NCBI GenBank assembly: GCA_947502815.1 | Contig: CANNBH010000001.1 | Span: 434,001-498,000 of the forward strand | Length of the DNA: 64,000 nucleotides | Source of the DNA: an uncultured Erythrobacter sp. | GTDB taxonomy: Bacteria; Pseudomonadota; Alphaproteobacteria; Sphingomonadales; Sphingomonadaceae | Direction: 5' to 3' | In this document: one piece after another, positions 54,206-63,338 of the stretch | Numbering within the stretch: the stretch's first letter is position 1 | Layout: the number at the start of each line of letters is the position of its first letter | Made by a program: the position numbers and the translations under genes | The notes under the pieces: generated by a model | Databases searched by the model: none | Seen by the model: the letters and a program-made list of their open reading frames with translations, nothing else | What the model was told of the DNA's origin: nothing

Positions 54206-55264
54206 ATGAAATGCATCGCAGCTCTTTTCGCGCTTTTCCAGCTAGTCTTTGGTGCTGGTCTCGTTCTGGCACAAATGCCGGCCGAGTATGCGGCGGGCCA
54301 GTCTGGAAGTGTGCGGACGGTTGAAACAGAAAGCTGGCTTGAAGAATGGGATCCCGCGACGGGCCAATGGGTTAAAGTTGATGGTGAGCCCGCTGCAGAC
54401 GGATCATTTGATACGATTCCAACGGTTACGACAACCTTCGTCAATGGCGCAGTGGTTTCTGAAGCCCGCGCCGCGGCGCGTTATGCGCAGCCAGATATGC
54501 GCCGAGGGACCGCGCCAATGCTGGGGCAATATGGTCCCTTTGTTGTGACTAGCCCAAACAGCGCGTCCATAATTGGCTCCACAGATAGCGCCAGCCCCGC
54601 ACATTTTGACGCGATGCTGCGCGATTTCCCTCAGCTTGCCGTGCTCAACATGGTCGAGGCACCGGGCACCAGCAACGATATTGCCAATCTCGCCGTGGGA
54701 CGGCGGATTCGCGAAGCGGGGATCGCGACCCATGTGCCCAGCACAGGGTCAGTGCGGTCAGGTGCGGTGGAGCTTTTCCTTGCCGGCACGTCTCGCACTT
54801 TGGAACGCGGCGCGCAATTTGCCGTGCATTCTTGGCTTGATAACCACGGACGCGAGGCTGATGATTTTGCGTCCAACCACCCTGCGCATCGGCTTTATCT
54901 CGATTACTATGTTGAAATGGGTATGAGCGAAACTCGCGCCCGTGAGTTTTATGCCATGACGAATTCGGTCCCGCATTCGAGCGCGCTATGGCTAAATGCG
55001 AATGACATGCGCCCATGGATTGCGCCGCAGATTGAAACAATGCGGGCGCCTTTGCGCAGCCCAGCAAGGCGGGCGCTTGGATCAAACGGCGACGCGCGCA
55101 TCGCGCTTGCCCTAGAAAGTTCAAGGCCCGCATTTCTTGCGATTGCGGTCGAACCCCTACCCGAGGTGCAGATTGATTGGAACGCGGCGGCCCCCTTGGC
55201 CAGCGCACCCGTCATCGCCTACAGCGATTTGAGCGCAATGAACCTTGCTCGATTTGGTGTGTGA
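54206..55264 (+). CDS. Exported ClpP-like (COG3904-type) protein
   Basis: A 352-residue protein with a signal peptide (ALFALFQLVFGAGLVLA). After a linker, a ClpP/crotonase-like domain runs from about 108 to 280: FVVTSPNSASIIGSTDS, a central NDIANLAVGRRIREAGIATHVP, SGAVELFLAGTSR with candidate nucleophile S186, and FAVHSW with H208. In related periplasmic proteins the serine and histidine form a protease-like dyad. The substrate is unknown. ATG 54206 was chosen so that the signal peptide starts normally. Confidence 0.7.
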   Translation: MKCIAALFALFQLVFGAGLVLAQMPAEYAAGQSGSVRTVETESWLEEWDPATGQWVKVDGEPAADGSFDTIPTVTTTFVNGAVVSEARAAARYAQPDMRRGTAPMLGQYGPFVVTSPNSASIIGSTDSASPAHFDAMLRDFPQLAVLNMVEAPGTSNDIANLAVGRRIREAGIATHVPSTGSVRSGAVELFLAGTSRTLERGAQFAVHSWLDNHGREADDFASNHPAHRLYLDYYVEMGMSETRAREFYAMTNSVPHSSALWLNANDMRPWIAPQIETMRAPLRSPARRALGSNGDARIALALESSRPAFLAIAVEPLPEVQIDWNAAAPLASAPVIAYSDLSAMNLARFGV

Positions 55265-55268
55265 TCTC

Positions 55269-55297
55269 TTGACTCATCCCGCGCAATCCCATAGTGG
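55269..55297 (+). promoter_or_regulatory. Probable promoter of the rpmH operon
   Basis: TTGACT (55269-55274), 17-base spacer, TAGTGG (55292-55297), about 130 bases before rpmH. It starts right after the stop of the preceding gene, leaving a long leader. Confidence 0.55.
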
Positions 55298-55428
55298 CGC
55301 GCGGCTTACAGGGGTGTTTCTTGCAGTTGTTTAAAGCGAGTGTAAGAGACGCATCCAAACCATGGCCGCCCTGCCAAGACCGCCCAACGGTTTAGCAAAC
55401 AGGGCCAGACCAGTATTTTGAGGACGAT

Positions 55429-55563
55429 ATGAAGCGGACTTTCCAGCCTAGCAATCTCGTGCGTGCCCGTCGGCACGGTTTCTTCGCGCGCAAAAAGACG
55501 CCAGGTGGCCGCAAGGTCCTTCGTGCGCGTCGCAATCGCGGCCGCAAGAACCTTTGCGCGTGA
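55429..55563 (+). CDS. rpmH: Ribosomal protein L34
   Basis: A 44-residue basic protein: [18 protein letters not shown], then [25 protein letters not shown]. It belongs to the 50S subunit and opens the conserved rpmH-rnpA-yidD-yidC-engB operon. ATG 55429 has TTGAGGA upstream. It is too short to stand out by length but the match is unmistakable. Confidence 0.98.
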   Translation: MKRTFQPSNLVRARRHGFFARKKTPGGRKVLRARRNRGRKNLCA

Positions 55564-55685
55564 TTTCCCGGCGCCCTTAGGCGCCGAACGCGAATTTTCC
55601 GACCCGCTATGCCAAAGTGCACAGCGGCGGCGAGTTACCGCGCTTGCGGGCTCCTCATAGGGGCCCGTTTGGTTTATGGGGCGGT

Positions 55686-56111
55686 ATGATTTCAACGCTT
55701 ACCAAGCGCGCTGATTTTTTGGCAGCCAACAAGGGCTTGCGCAACGCGCGGCCGGGCTTCGTGCTCCTTACTCGGCCAAACGGCGGCGAAGGCGTTCGGT
55801 TTGGTGTCACTGTTACCAAGAAAATCGGCAATGCGGTGGTTCGCAATAGGATGAAGCGGCGGTTCCGCGAACTGCTTCGCGATGCGCTTGTGCAAGAGGG
55901 GCTTGCTGATCACGATCACGTGTTGATCGGCCGCGCAGGCGGGGTTGAGCGCGATTTTAGGATTATGGCTGAGGAATTGGGCAAGGCGTTGGCCCGTGCG
56001 CAACAGGGCAAAGGCGATCCTGCACGAAAATATAGGCGGGATGGCAACAAGCACCGCGCCTCAAGCACCGGAAACCAGCAGGCAAAACCCTCAAGTGTAG
56101 GACCGTCGTGA
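55686..56111 (+). CDS. rnpA: Ribonuclease P protein component
   Basis: A 141-residue protein subunit of RNase P, which trims tRNA 5' ends with the RNA subunit. It shows [13 protein letters not shown] at the N-terminus and the signature [22 protein letters not shown]. The last 25 residues are a basic, disordered extension. ATG 55686 fits; its stop overlaps the GTG start of yidD by four bases. Confidence 0.95.
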   Translation: MISTLTKRADFLAANKGLRNARPGFVLLTRPNGGEGVRFGVTVTKKIGNAVVRNRMKRRFRELLRDALVQEGLADHDHVLIGRAGGVERDFRIMAEELGKALARAQQGKGDPARKYRRDGNKHRASSTGNQQAKPSSVGPS

Positions 56112-56317
56112 AGCACATCATGATTTTTATCGCCCGATGCTGGCAGCTTGGTCCGTCGCGAATCATTCCGCCCACATGCCGCTTTTCACCATCGTGCAGC
56201 CACTACGCGATTGAGGCGCTCACCAAATATGGTGCTCTCAAGGGTGGATGGCTTGCTGCAAAGCGGCTAGGGCGCTGCCATCCATGGGGAGGGCATGGCC
56301 ACGACCCGGTCCCGTAA
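56108..56317 (+). CDS. yidD: Membrane protein insertion efficiency factor YidD
   Basis: A 69-residue protein with the family core [49 protein letters not shown], preceded by a short amphipathic or membrane-binding helix. It supports YidC-dependent insertion. It starts with GTG 56108 inside the rnpA stop and precedes yidC by 68 bases. Confidence 0.95.
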   Translation: MKHIMIFIARCWQLGPSRIIPPTCRFSPSCSHYAIEALTKYGALKGGWLAAKRLGRCHPWGGHGHDPVP

Positions 56318-56385
56318 GGGGCTGGAACGCGGGGTCGTCGCACCCATATACCACACTTAACGAATCGCAGTTTTAGGGCAAAATC

Positions 56386-58197
56386 TTGGACAACCAACGC
56401 AATCTCCTGCTCGCCGTCGTGCTTTCCGGCTTGCTTTTTCTCGGTTGGGATTTTGGCATGCGGTATTTTTACCCGCAGCCTGAAGTCACTGCTCCTACAG
56501 AAGTGGCCGCGAGCGAGGCCGCTTCGGGCGGCTCTGGCGCAGCCAGCACGAGCGGCACATCAGTGGCCGGGGCAGAGGCGGATGCTCTCTCTGATGCCGC
56601 GCCTGTGCCTCAGGGACCTGTCGATATGGATACCGCACTGGCGGATCCGAATCGGGTGACCATCGACGCCCCTCGCGTCGCCGGATCGATCAATCTGGTT
56701 GGCGCTCGGATCGATGACATTGTGCTCAAAGATTACGATGAGACCGTTGGCAAGGATAGCGACCCAGTGCGCATCTTTGCGCCTGAGAGAACAGATGGAC
56801 AGCATTTTGCTGAGTTTGGTTTCCGTGTTGGCGGCGAAGTCATGGCCAGCAACCTCATTTGGCAGGCTGATGGCGATAGTCTGACGCCGGACACTCCCGT
56901 CACTTTGTCGCGCGAAGATGCCAATGGCATCACCTACCGCGTTCGCTTTTCGATCGACGATCAATTTATGATCACAGCTGAGCAATCGGCCCAAAACACC
57001 GGCGAAACCGCCGCGATCATTCAACCCTTCGCCTTTATCAAACGCACCAGCGTTACCGCGACGCCGGATCAATTCATCGCACACGCTGGACCAATCGGTG
57101 TGTTCGGCGGCACGTTGCGCGATCCGCACGCTTATCATGAATTGGCGGAGCTGGGCCGTTGGACTCCGGATGGAGAGGCGTCTTGGCTTGGATTCGCCGA
57201 TGATTACTGGCTGTCTGCCCTTGCTCGCGGCGACGGTCAGACCGATATCGCTGGGTTCCAGTCTGAAAACAATGATCTGTTTCGCGCGATACTGCGCTAC
57301 GAGCCGCAGACGCTGGCTGCGGGCGCAACGCTGACAGAAACCACGCAATTGTTTGCTGGCGCGAAAGAAAGCGCCGTCCTTGATCAATATGAAGATGGCG
57401 GCATCACATATTTCGGCAAGGCGATCAGCTGGGGCTGGTTCGAATGGTTTGAAAAGCCACTGTTGCTGCTGCTGCTTTTCTTCAACAACCTGGTTGGGAA
57501 TTTCGGCGTTGCGATCATCCTTTTGACCGTGGTCATTCGCGGTTTGTTGTTCCCGATTGCGCAGAAACAATTTTCTTCCATGGCTGCGATGAAAGCTGTG
57601 CAGCCAAAAATGAAGGCGATCCAAGAGCGCTACAAGGATGACAAGCAACAACAGCAGCAAGAGATAATGAAGCTGTATAAGGAGGAGAAGGTCAATCCAC
57701 TGGCCGGGTGCCTCCCGCTGGTCATTCAGATTCCGATCTTCTTTGCGCTCTATAAGGTCCTGATCCTGTCGATTGATATGCGGCATGAGCCGTTCTTGTG
57801 GATCACCGACCTTGTTGCACCTGATCCCGCGAACCTTGCCAATCTGATCGGCCTAATCGGCATCAATGTGCCTGAGTTCTTGATGATCATCTTTGGCATT
57901 GGCGTTTTGGCTGTTCTGCTGGGCATTACGATGTGGCTGACCTTCAAGCTCAACCCATCTGCGATGGACCCAATGCAGCAGCAGATTTTCAATTTGATGC
58001 CATGGATATTGATGTTCGTGATGGCCGGCTTTGCTTCTGGCTTGCTGCTCTACTGGGTAACATCGAACATTCTAACCTTGGCTCAGCAAAGCTATCTCTA
58101 TTCAAAGAACCCGCAATTGCGCGCGGCAGCGGAAAAAGAGAAAGCCGACAAAGCCCGTGAGCAAGAGCGCGAGAATCAGGCCAAGGGTGAGGCGTGA
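56386..58197 (+). CDS. yidC: Membrane protein insertase YidC
   Basis: A 603-residue inner-membrane insertase. Helix 1 at about 5-22 is followed by a linker rich in Ala, Ser and Gly and a large periplasmic beta-domain (about 65-335). The conserved C-terminal core begins near LLLLLLFFNNLVGNFGVAIILLTVVIRGLLFPI and includes KVNPLAGCLPLVIQIPIFFALYKVL. The C-tail (from about 575) is lysine- and glutamate-rich. The start is TTG 56386 after TTAGGGC; its stop overlaps the engB GTG start by four bases. Confidence 0.96.
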   Translation: MDNQRNLLLAVVLSGLLFLGWDFGMRYFYPQPEVTAPTEVAASEAASGGSGAASTSGTSVAGAEADALSDAAPVPQGPVDMDTALADPNRVTIDAPRVAGSINLVGARIDDIVLKDYDETVGKDSDPVRIFAPERTDGQHFAEFGFRVGGEVMASNLIWQADGDSLTPDTPVTLSREDANGITYRVRFSIDDQFMITAEQSAQNTGETAAIIQPFAFIKRTSVTATPDQFIAHAGPIGVFGGTLRDPHAYHELAELGRWTPDGEASWLGFADDYWLSALARGDGQTDIAGFQSENNDLFRAILRYEPQTLAAGATLTETTQLFAGAKESAVLDQYEDGGITYFGKAISWGWFEWFEKPLLLLLLFFNNLVGNFGVAIILLTVVIRGLLFPIAQKQFSSMAAMKAVQPKMKAIQERYKDDKQQQQQEIMKLYKEEKVNPLAGCLPLVIQIPIFFALYKVLILSIDMRHEPFLWITDLVAPDPANLANLIGLIGINVPEFLMIIFGIGVLAVLLGITMWLTFKLNPSAMDPMQQQIFNLMPWILMFVMAGFASGLLLYWVTSNILTLAQQSYLYSKNPQLRAAAEKEKADKAREQERENQAKGEA

Positions 58198-58907
58198 CGC
58201 TTCCCGAAAATTCAGGGCTAGAGCAGCCGGGTTCCGGCCCTTCTGATGATGCAGCAGAGCGTGAGCAGTTGCGCCGTGAACGTGCGGCCTCGCGGCTGTT
58301 CTCAGGCAGGGTGGACTTCCTGCTTTCGGCGCCGCAACTGAAATTCCTGCCAGAACCAACTGTACCAGAGATCGCCTTTTGCGGACGATCCAATGTTGGC
58401 AAAAGCTCGCTGCTCAACGCTTTGACAGGGCGTAAATCGATTGCGCGTGCGTCTGTAACGCCGGGGCGGACGCAAGAACTGAACTTCTTTGAGGTGGGCG
58501 ATCCGCTACTCCTGCGGCTCGTCGATATGCCGGGATACGGTTTTGCCAAAGCCCCGGTGAAAATCGTCGATCGCTGGAAAAAACTGGTCAAAAGCTACCT
58601 GCGCGGTCGGCAAGTGCTCGCGCGCAACCTGGTGCTGATCGATAGCCGTCATGGCCTTAAAGATGTCGACCGCGAGATGATGAAAATGCTCGACGAAGCA
58701 GCGGTTGGTTACCGGATAGTCTTGACGAAAACCGACAAGATCAAAGCGTCCGAGTTGGACCGGGTTGCCAATCAAGTCGCTGACGAATCGCGCAAGCACC
58801 CTGCGGCTTTCCCTGAAATGCACCTCACCAGCAGTGAAAAAGGCATGGGTATCGAAGCGTTGCGTGCTGCGATTGTCGCCGATGCTTTGGGTGAAAGCGT
58901 GCTCTAA
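58194..58907 (+). CDS. engB: Ribosome biogenesis GTP-binding protein EngB (YihA/YsxC)
   Basis: A 237-residue small GTPase that helps assemble the 50S subunit. G1 GRSNVGKS is at 64-71, then VTPGRTQELNFFEV (G2), DMPGYGFAKAP (G3), TKTDKIKASEL (G4) and LTSSEKGMGIEALR (G5). It has about 40 residues before the GTPase core, somewhat longer than in enteric YihA. Last gene of the rpmH operon. Confidence 0.95.
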   Translation: MTLPENSGLEQPGSGPSDDAAEREQLRRERAASRLFSGRVDFLLSAPQLKFLPEPTVPEIAFCGRSNVGKSSLLNALTGRKSIARASVTPGRTQELNFFEVGDPLLLRLVDMPGYGFAKAPVKIVDRWKKLVKSYLRGRQVLARNLVLIDSRHGLKDVDREMMKMLDEAAVGYRIVLTKTDKIKASELDRVANQVADESRKHPAAFPEMHLTSSEKGMGIEALRAAIVADALGESVL

Positions 58908-58926
58908 ACTTGAGTGTGAATGGAGC

Positions 58927-59958
58927 CTATGCTCTTGCCCGTTTAGCCTCGCGGAAAGACACCAGTCTGCCGCTTTCTTCATCCCATAGTGTCAGCACCA
59001 TCGAACGCACAGCATCCGTGGCGGAAAGCCGGTTGAATGTTTGCAATTCAGGGTGCGATTTCAGCACGTCGGGCAGTCGATAGAACGGAATACGGCTCGC
59101 CAAATGGTGCACATGATGGATACCGATATTCCCGGTAAACCAGCGCAGGATGCCGGGCAAAGCAAGATAGGAGCTGCTGCCCATCGCTGCCTCATGAAAC
59201 GACCAACCCTTCTTCCGTTCCCAATAGGCGTGCTCAAATTGATGCTGAACGTAAAAGAGCCACACGCCCACTGAGGCCGCCGTTAACAAGACCGGGAGGA
59301 ACACAATCAGCGTAGCGAACAGGCCAAACACTATTGTGAGCGCAATCAGGATCGCCGCCGTCACGAGGTTCGTGCCCATCGCGCTGATCCAGTATTTCCA
59401 CCCCTCTCGCATCAGCCCAATCGGCAGGCGATGACGCACCAGAAACAGATACGCTGGTCCCAAACCCATCAGGATCGCGGGGTGACGATAGAGCCGATAA
59501 AGCAGCTTGTTTCCCCATCCTAGCTGAGAATATTCTCGCACGGTAAGCGTGTCGACATCGCCAAATCCGCGCGCGTCCAAATTGCCAGTGTTGGCGTGGT
59601 GCAACGCGTGGGATCGTTGCCAGCAATCATAAGGGGTGAGAGTCAATGTGCCCATCGCGCGGCCCAACCAGCGGTTCCACGATTTCTTCTTAAAATAGGA
59701 ACCATGCCCGCAATCATGTTGAATGATGAACAACCGCAAAAGCAGCATTCCGGCTATCGGCGTCAGAGCCAATCCGGAGTAATATCCAGCCTCCACAGCG
59801 AACAGCATAGCGGCAAAAGTTGCCATGAATGGGACCAATGTGATCGCCAATTCCCAGACGCTTCGAGCGCGATTGGGCGAGGTGTAAGCGTTTAAGTCCT
59901 TTGCCAAACTGCGCGGATCAGGGCGATCTTGGGCGGGAACAATATTAGAATGCGGCAC
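58927..59958 (-). CDS. Membrane fatty acid desaturase
   Basis: A 343-residue di-iron membrane desaturase. The three histidine boxes are HDCGH, HALHH and HHVHH, arranged around two pairs of hydrophobic helices; the protein ends in a short soluble C-terminus. It inserts a double bond into an acyl chain (or oxidises a similar lipid) in the membrane. GTG 59958 was chosen since AAAGAGG lies six bases upstream; the longer frame adds 18 unrelated residues. Confidence 0.9.
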   Translation of the reverse strand: MPHSNIVPAQDRPDPRSLAKDLNAYTSPNRARSVWELAITLVPFMATFAAMLFAVEAGYYSGLALTPIAGMLLLRLFIIQHDCGHGSYFKKKSWNRWLGRAMGTLTLTPYDCWQRSHALHHANTGNLDARGFGDVDTLTVREYSQLGWGNKLLYRLYRHPAILMGLGPAYLFLVRHRLPIGLMREGWKYWISAMGTNLVTAAILIALTIVFGLFATLIVFLPVLLTAASVGVWLFYVQHQFEHAYWERKKGWSFHEAAMGSSSYLALPGILRWFTGNIGIHHVHHLASRIPFYRLPDVLKSHPELQTFNRLSATDAVRSMVLTLWDEESGRLVSFREAKRARA

Positions 59959-60021
59959 GCGGACCTCTTTGAATGATAAGCCGAACAAACCTATAGCGTT
60001 GCCGCCGCACAAAGCGAGGGG

Positions 60022-60453
60022 TCATCGGGCAAACAATTGATCCGGATCGGCGAAGGCCTTGAACTCCAGCGCATTGCCTGCCGGATCGCGCAAGAACATC
60101 GTGGCTTGCTCGCCCGGCTTTCCTGCAAAACGGACTGTTGGCGCGATGACAAAATCAATGGCGGCCGCCTCCAACCGATCAGTCAGTGCGCGCCAATCGT
60201 CCATCCCCAACACCAATCCAAAATGCGGCACCGGAACGCCGTGACCATCGACGTGATTGGTGGCGCGATCCCCACCATGATCCCCGGCGCTATCGGGCGC
60301 CAGATGCGCGACGATTTGATGCCCATGAAAATTGAAATCAATCCATTCATCTGAACTGCGCCCTTCGCTGCAGCCTAGCAGTTCTCTATAAAACACACGC
60401 GATGCATCAAGGTCATTTACAGGAAAGGCGAGATGGAATGGGGCAAGGGCCAC
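60022..60453 (-). CDS. VOC (glyoxalase/bleomycin resistance) family protein
   Basis: A 143-residue protein with two beta-alpha-beta-beta-beta modules of the VOC fold: [25 protein letters not shown] at the N-terminus and [21 protein letters not shown] at the C-terminus. The histidine and glutamate at the ends fit metal binding. The reaction is unknown. It starts 64 bases after the desaturase's upstream end, on the same strand, but no shared role is evident. Confidence 0.88.
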   Translation of the reverse strand: MALAPFHLAFPVNDLDASRVFYRELLGCSEGRSSDEWIDFNFHGHQIVAHLAPDSAGDHGGDRATNHVDGHGVPVPHFGLVLGMDDWRALTDRLEAAAIDFVIAPTVRFAGKPGEQATMFLRDPAGNALEFKAFADPDQLFAR

Positions 60454-60594
60454 AAAGTGTACTCCGGAATGAATGCCGCTTCGTAACCCGTTCAGCCTCG
60501 ACAGCGAAACACTGAATATCTAGAACCCGCAAAATTCCCGAAAAGCGCTGCCACAAAAGCGGTGTTTTCACGCAAGGTGGAGCGTCACAATCTC

Positions 60595-61257
60595 ATGAAG
60601 CTGATTATCGGCAATAAGAACTATTCAAGCTGGTCGCTGCGCGGCTGGCTCGCGGCAAAGCAATCGGGGATTGCGTTTGAAGAAATCACTGTCCCGATGC
60701 TGGGCGAACAGTGGGAAAAGCGCAAAGAGACCGACGATTTTCAGCCCTCCAGCGGCAAAGTGCCGATTCTGTGGGATGGCGACAATGTCATTTGGGATAG
60801 TTTGGCGATCATGGAATATTTGGGTGACAAGGTCGGGCGCGACCGGTTTTGGCCCAAAGACGAAAGCGCGCGCGGGATGGCGCGTGCAATGGTCGCAGAA
60901 ATGCATTCATCCTACATGTCGCTCCGCGGTGAAATGCCAATGAATGTGCGGCGCCGCATTCAGCTGCAAAACGTATCCGATCAAACCCGCGCCGATGTTG
61001 TTCGCATCCTTGGCCTTTGGGCTGAGGCGCGCGCACGCCATGGCAGCGCCGGGCCGTTTCTGTTCGGCACGTTTGGCGCCGCGGATATATTCTATGCTCC
61101 CATTGTTTCGCGCTTTTTGACGTATGGCATCGGCGTGCCCGGCTTTGCGCAAAGTTATATGCAGGCGGTTTGGGAGCACACTTGGATGGAAGAGTGGATC
61201 GCTGCATCCGAAAGTGAAGAATGGGTCATCGAACAATACGAAGCGGTTGGCGCATGA
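60595..61257 (+). CDS. Glutathione S-transferase family protein
   Basis: A 220-residue protein with an N-terminal thioredoxin-like domain (KLIIGNKNYSSWSLRGWLAAKQSG; IPVMLG-type cis-proline region at KVPILWDGDNVIWDSLAIMEYL) and a helical C-terminal domain. The YSSWS motif supplies the active-site serine position of the maleylacetoacetate-isomerase or zeta-like group. ATG 60595 with AAGGTGGAG about 12 bases upstream. Its stop overlaps the next start. Confidence 0.9.
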   Translation: MKLIIGNKNYSSWSLRGWLAAKQSGIAFEEITVPMLGEQWEKRKETDDFQPSSGKVPILWDGDNVIWDSLAIMEYLGDKVGRDRFWPKDESARGMARAMVAEMHSSYMSLRGEMPMNVRRRIQLQNVSDQTRADVVRILGLWAEARARHGSAGPFLFGTFGAADIFYAPIVSRFLTYGIGVPGFAQSYMQAVWEHTWMEEWIAASESEEWVIEQYEAVGA

Positions 61258-62147
61258 AACCGGTAATCGCGGCGATTTGCGCTCTTGCAGTGCTGCTCCC
61301 AGCTCCCGCCAGCGCTTGGGGGTTTTACGCGCATCAAAAGACGGCAAAGATCGCCGAGGCCAATGTTTCCCCTGCCGCGCGTGCGGAGATTCGCCGCTTG
61401 ATGCGATCAGAAGCGCTGATCGGAACCGCCGAATGCGACCTTTCAACGATCGAAGACGCAAGCGTTTGGCCCGATTGCATACGCCGATCATTCTGGCGCT
61501 GGGGCTACACAGCGTCGTGGCATTATCGCACGACCCCGATTTGTGAGGCCTATAACCCGCGCGCCAATTGCTCTGGCGGCAATTGCGTGACTGCCCAGAT
61601 TGAGCGGAACCACCGCATCCTTGCCGACGAAAGCTTGCCCGATCACGTCCGGTTGCAGGCGCTTGCCTTCATGGTCCATTTTGCCGGCGACATTCACATG
61701 CCGTTGCATTCGGGCGACAAGGATGATCGCGGCGGCAATGATCGGGAAACCGATTATGGCATCGTACCGGGGCTGAATTTGCATTGGATCTGGGATGGGC
61801 CATTGGCAGAGCGCGCGATTAGCGATCCGGCCGATCCCGTGGTGCGACGTTACACAGCGGAAGAGCGCAGGAATCTTGTCCAACCAGCAACAATTCGTGG
61901 GTCCCTTGGTCCTGCCGATTGGGGCCGCGAAAGTTGGGAGATCAGCCGCGATTTCATCTATCCCACAGCCTTTGACACAGACAATGTGTGCGAGACCGAA
62001 TTGCCGCGAGAGACCGCGCTAACCCAAGAGGACATCGTGCGCGGCGTGCCCATTGCTAAACGGCGGGTGCAACAGGCGGGGCTGCGCATTGCAGACTTGC
62101 TTGAAACCGCATTTGCCCCGGGGCCTTTGCCGGAGCCGGAACGATGA
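61254..62147 (+). CDS. S1/P1 nuclease family protein
   Basis: A 297-residue exported zinc nuclease. The signal peptide ends at about residue 21 so that the mature protein starts with the tryptophan W22, which together with H27 ligates zinc in this family. Further ligands lie in SWHYRTTP, FMVHFAGDIHMPLHSGDKDDRGGND and LHWIWDG. It cuts single-stranded nucleic acid in the periplasm or outside. ATG 61254 overlaps the GST stop; it ends four bases inside dapE. Confidence 0.92.
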   Translation: MKPVIAAICALAVLLPAPASAWGFYAHQKTAKIAEANVSPAARAEIRRLMRSEALIGTAECDLSTIEDASVWPDCIRRSFWRWGYTASWHYRTTPICEAYNPRANCSGGNCVTAQIERNHRILADESLPDHVRLQALAFMVHFAGDIHMPLHSGDKDDRGGNDRETDYGIVPGLNLHWIWDGPLAERAISDPADPVVRRYTAEERRNLVQPATIRGSLGPADWGRESWEISRDFIYPTAFDTDNVCETELPRETALTQEDIVRGVPIAKRRVQQAGLRIADLLETAFAPGPLPEPER

Positions 62148-63301
62148 GCCTTGCCCTCGATTACGCCAAGCGGTTGATTGCTGAAACCAGCGTTACGCCT
62201 GCAACGGGCGCTGTCTTTGACGCGATGGAGGCGATGCTCACGCCGCTGGGCTTTGACATCCATCGGTTCCAGCGCGGCGACGGTGCGGCTGGCACAGATG
62301 AGGCCCCGGTAGAGAATCTTTTTGCCATCCGGCGCGGACCGGAAGGATCAAACCACTTTGCCTTTGCCGGGCACTTAGACGTCGTCCCACCGGGCGACGG
62401 GTGGGAGAGCGATCCATTCGAGCCGACCGAGCGGGGCGAATTGCTCTACGGGCGCGGCGCGGTCGATATGAAAGGCTCCATCGCCTGCATGGTCGCGGCC
62501 ATGCATGACGTACCTCAAGACGCAGGCACGGTTAGTTTCATCATCACTGGCGACGAAGAAGGCCCTGCGCTGTACGGCACGCGGGCCTTGATCGATTATA
62601 TGAATGCAGAGGGTCTCTGCCCCGATTTGTGTCTTGTGGGGGAGCCCACAAGCGTCAATCAGTTGGGGGATATGATGAAGATCGGTCGTCGCGGATCGGT
62701 CAACATTTGGCTGACTGTTGATGGGACACAGGGCCACGTTGCCTATCCCCATCTGGCCGACAACCCGATCCCCAAACTGGTGGCCATGCTGGCAGAGCTG
62801 GATGAATTGGTGCTCGACACGGGAACCGACTGGTTTCAGCCGTCGAACCTTGAAATCACCGATATGGAAGTCGGCAACACCGCGCACAATGTCATCCCAG
62901 CGGTGGCCAAAGCGCGCATCTCGATCCGTTTTAACGACGTGCATTCCGGCGCGAGCCTGTCTGAACGGGTTGGGGCGATCGCAGAAAAACACGGCGGACG
63001 CGCCTTGCCGATTATCTCGGGCGAACCGTTTCTGACATCGCCCGGCCCATTCTCCGAAATGCTCGCGGCGGGGATTGAGGTGGAGACCGGGATCAAGCCG
63101 GAGCAATCGACCACCGGCGGCACATCCGATGCGCGCTTCCTACGCGCGGTTTGTCCCGTGATCGAATTTGGCCTTTGCAACGCGACCATGCATAAGCGTG
63201 ATGAAGCGGTGGCCATCCCAGACTTGGATGCGTTAGCCCGAATTTTCGCCCGCGCGGCCATTGGTGCGCTTGCCCTTGATACAACACAAACCGAGGCGTG
63301 A
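62144..63301 (+). CDS. dapE: Succinyl-diaminopimelate desuccinylase
   Basis: A 385-residue di-zinc M20 enzyme of lysine and peptidoglycan precursor synthesis; it releases succinate from N-succinyl-LL-DAP. Metal and catalytic residues: H77 and D79 in GHLDVVPPGD, D109 in GRGAVDMKGS, E138/E139 in TGDEEGPALYGT, the glutamate in VGEPTS and a C-terminal histidine in NATMHKRDE. The start ATG 62144 overlaps the nuclease stop. Confidence 0.95.
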   Translation: MSLALDYAKRLIAETSVTPATGAVFDAMEAMLTPLGFDIHRFQRGDGAAGTDEAPVENLFAIRRGPEGSNHFAFAGHLDVVPPGDGWESDPFEPTERGELLYGRGAVDMKGSIACMVAAMHDVPQDAGTVSFIITGDEEGPALYGTRALIDYMNAEGLCPDLCLVGEPTSVNQLGDMMKIGRRGSVNIWLTVDGTQGHVAYPHLADNPIPKLVAMLAELDELVLDTGTDWFQPSNLEITDMEVGNTAHNVIPAVAKARISIRFNDVHSGASLSERVGAIAEKHGGRALPIISGEPFLTSPGPFSEMLAAGIEVETGIKPEQSTTGGTSDARFLRAVCPVIEFGLCNATMHKRDEAVAIPDLDALARIFARAAIGALALDTTQTEA

Positions 63302-63338
63302 CCGCAAAGCCGCGCCTCACCCCAACGAAAGCCCGAAC

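Noticed and set aside
56560-57786. 408-codon minus frame inside yidC
   Set aside because: Antisense of a well-conserved gene, no ribosome binding site or family pattern.
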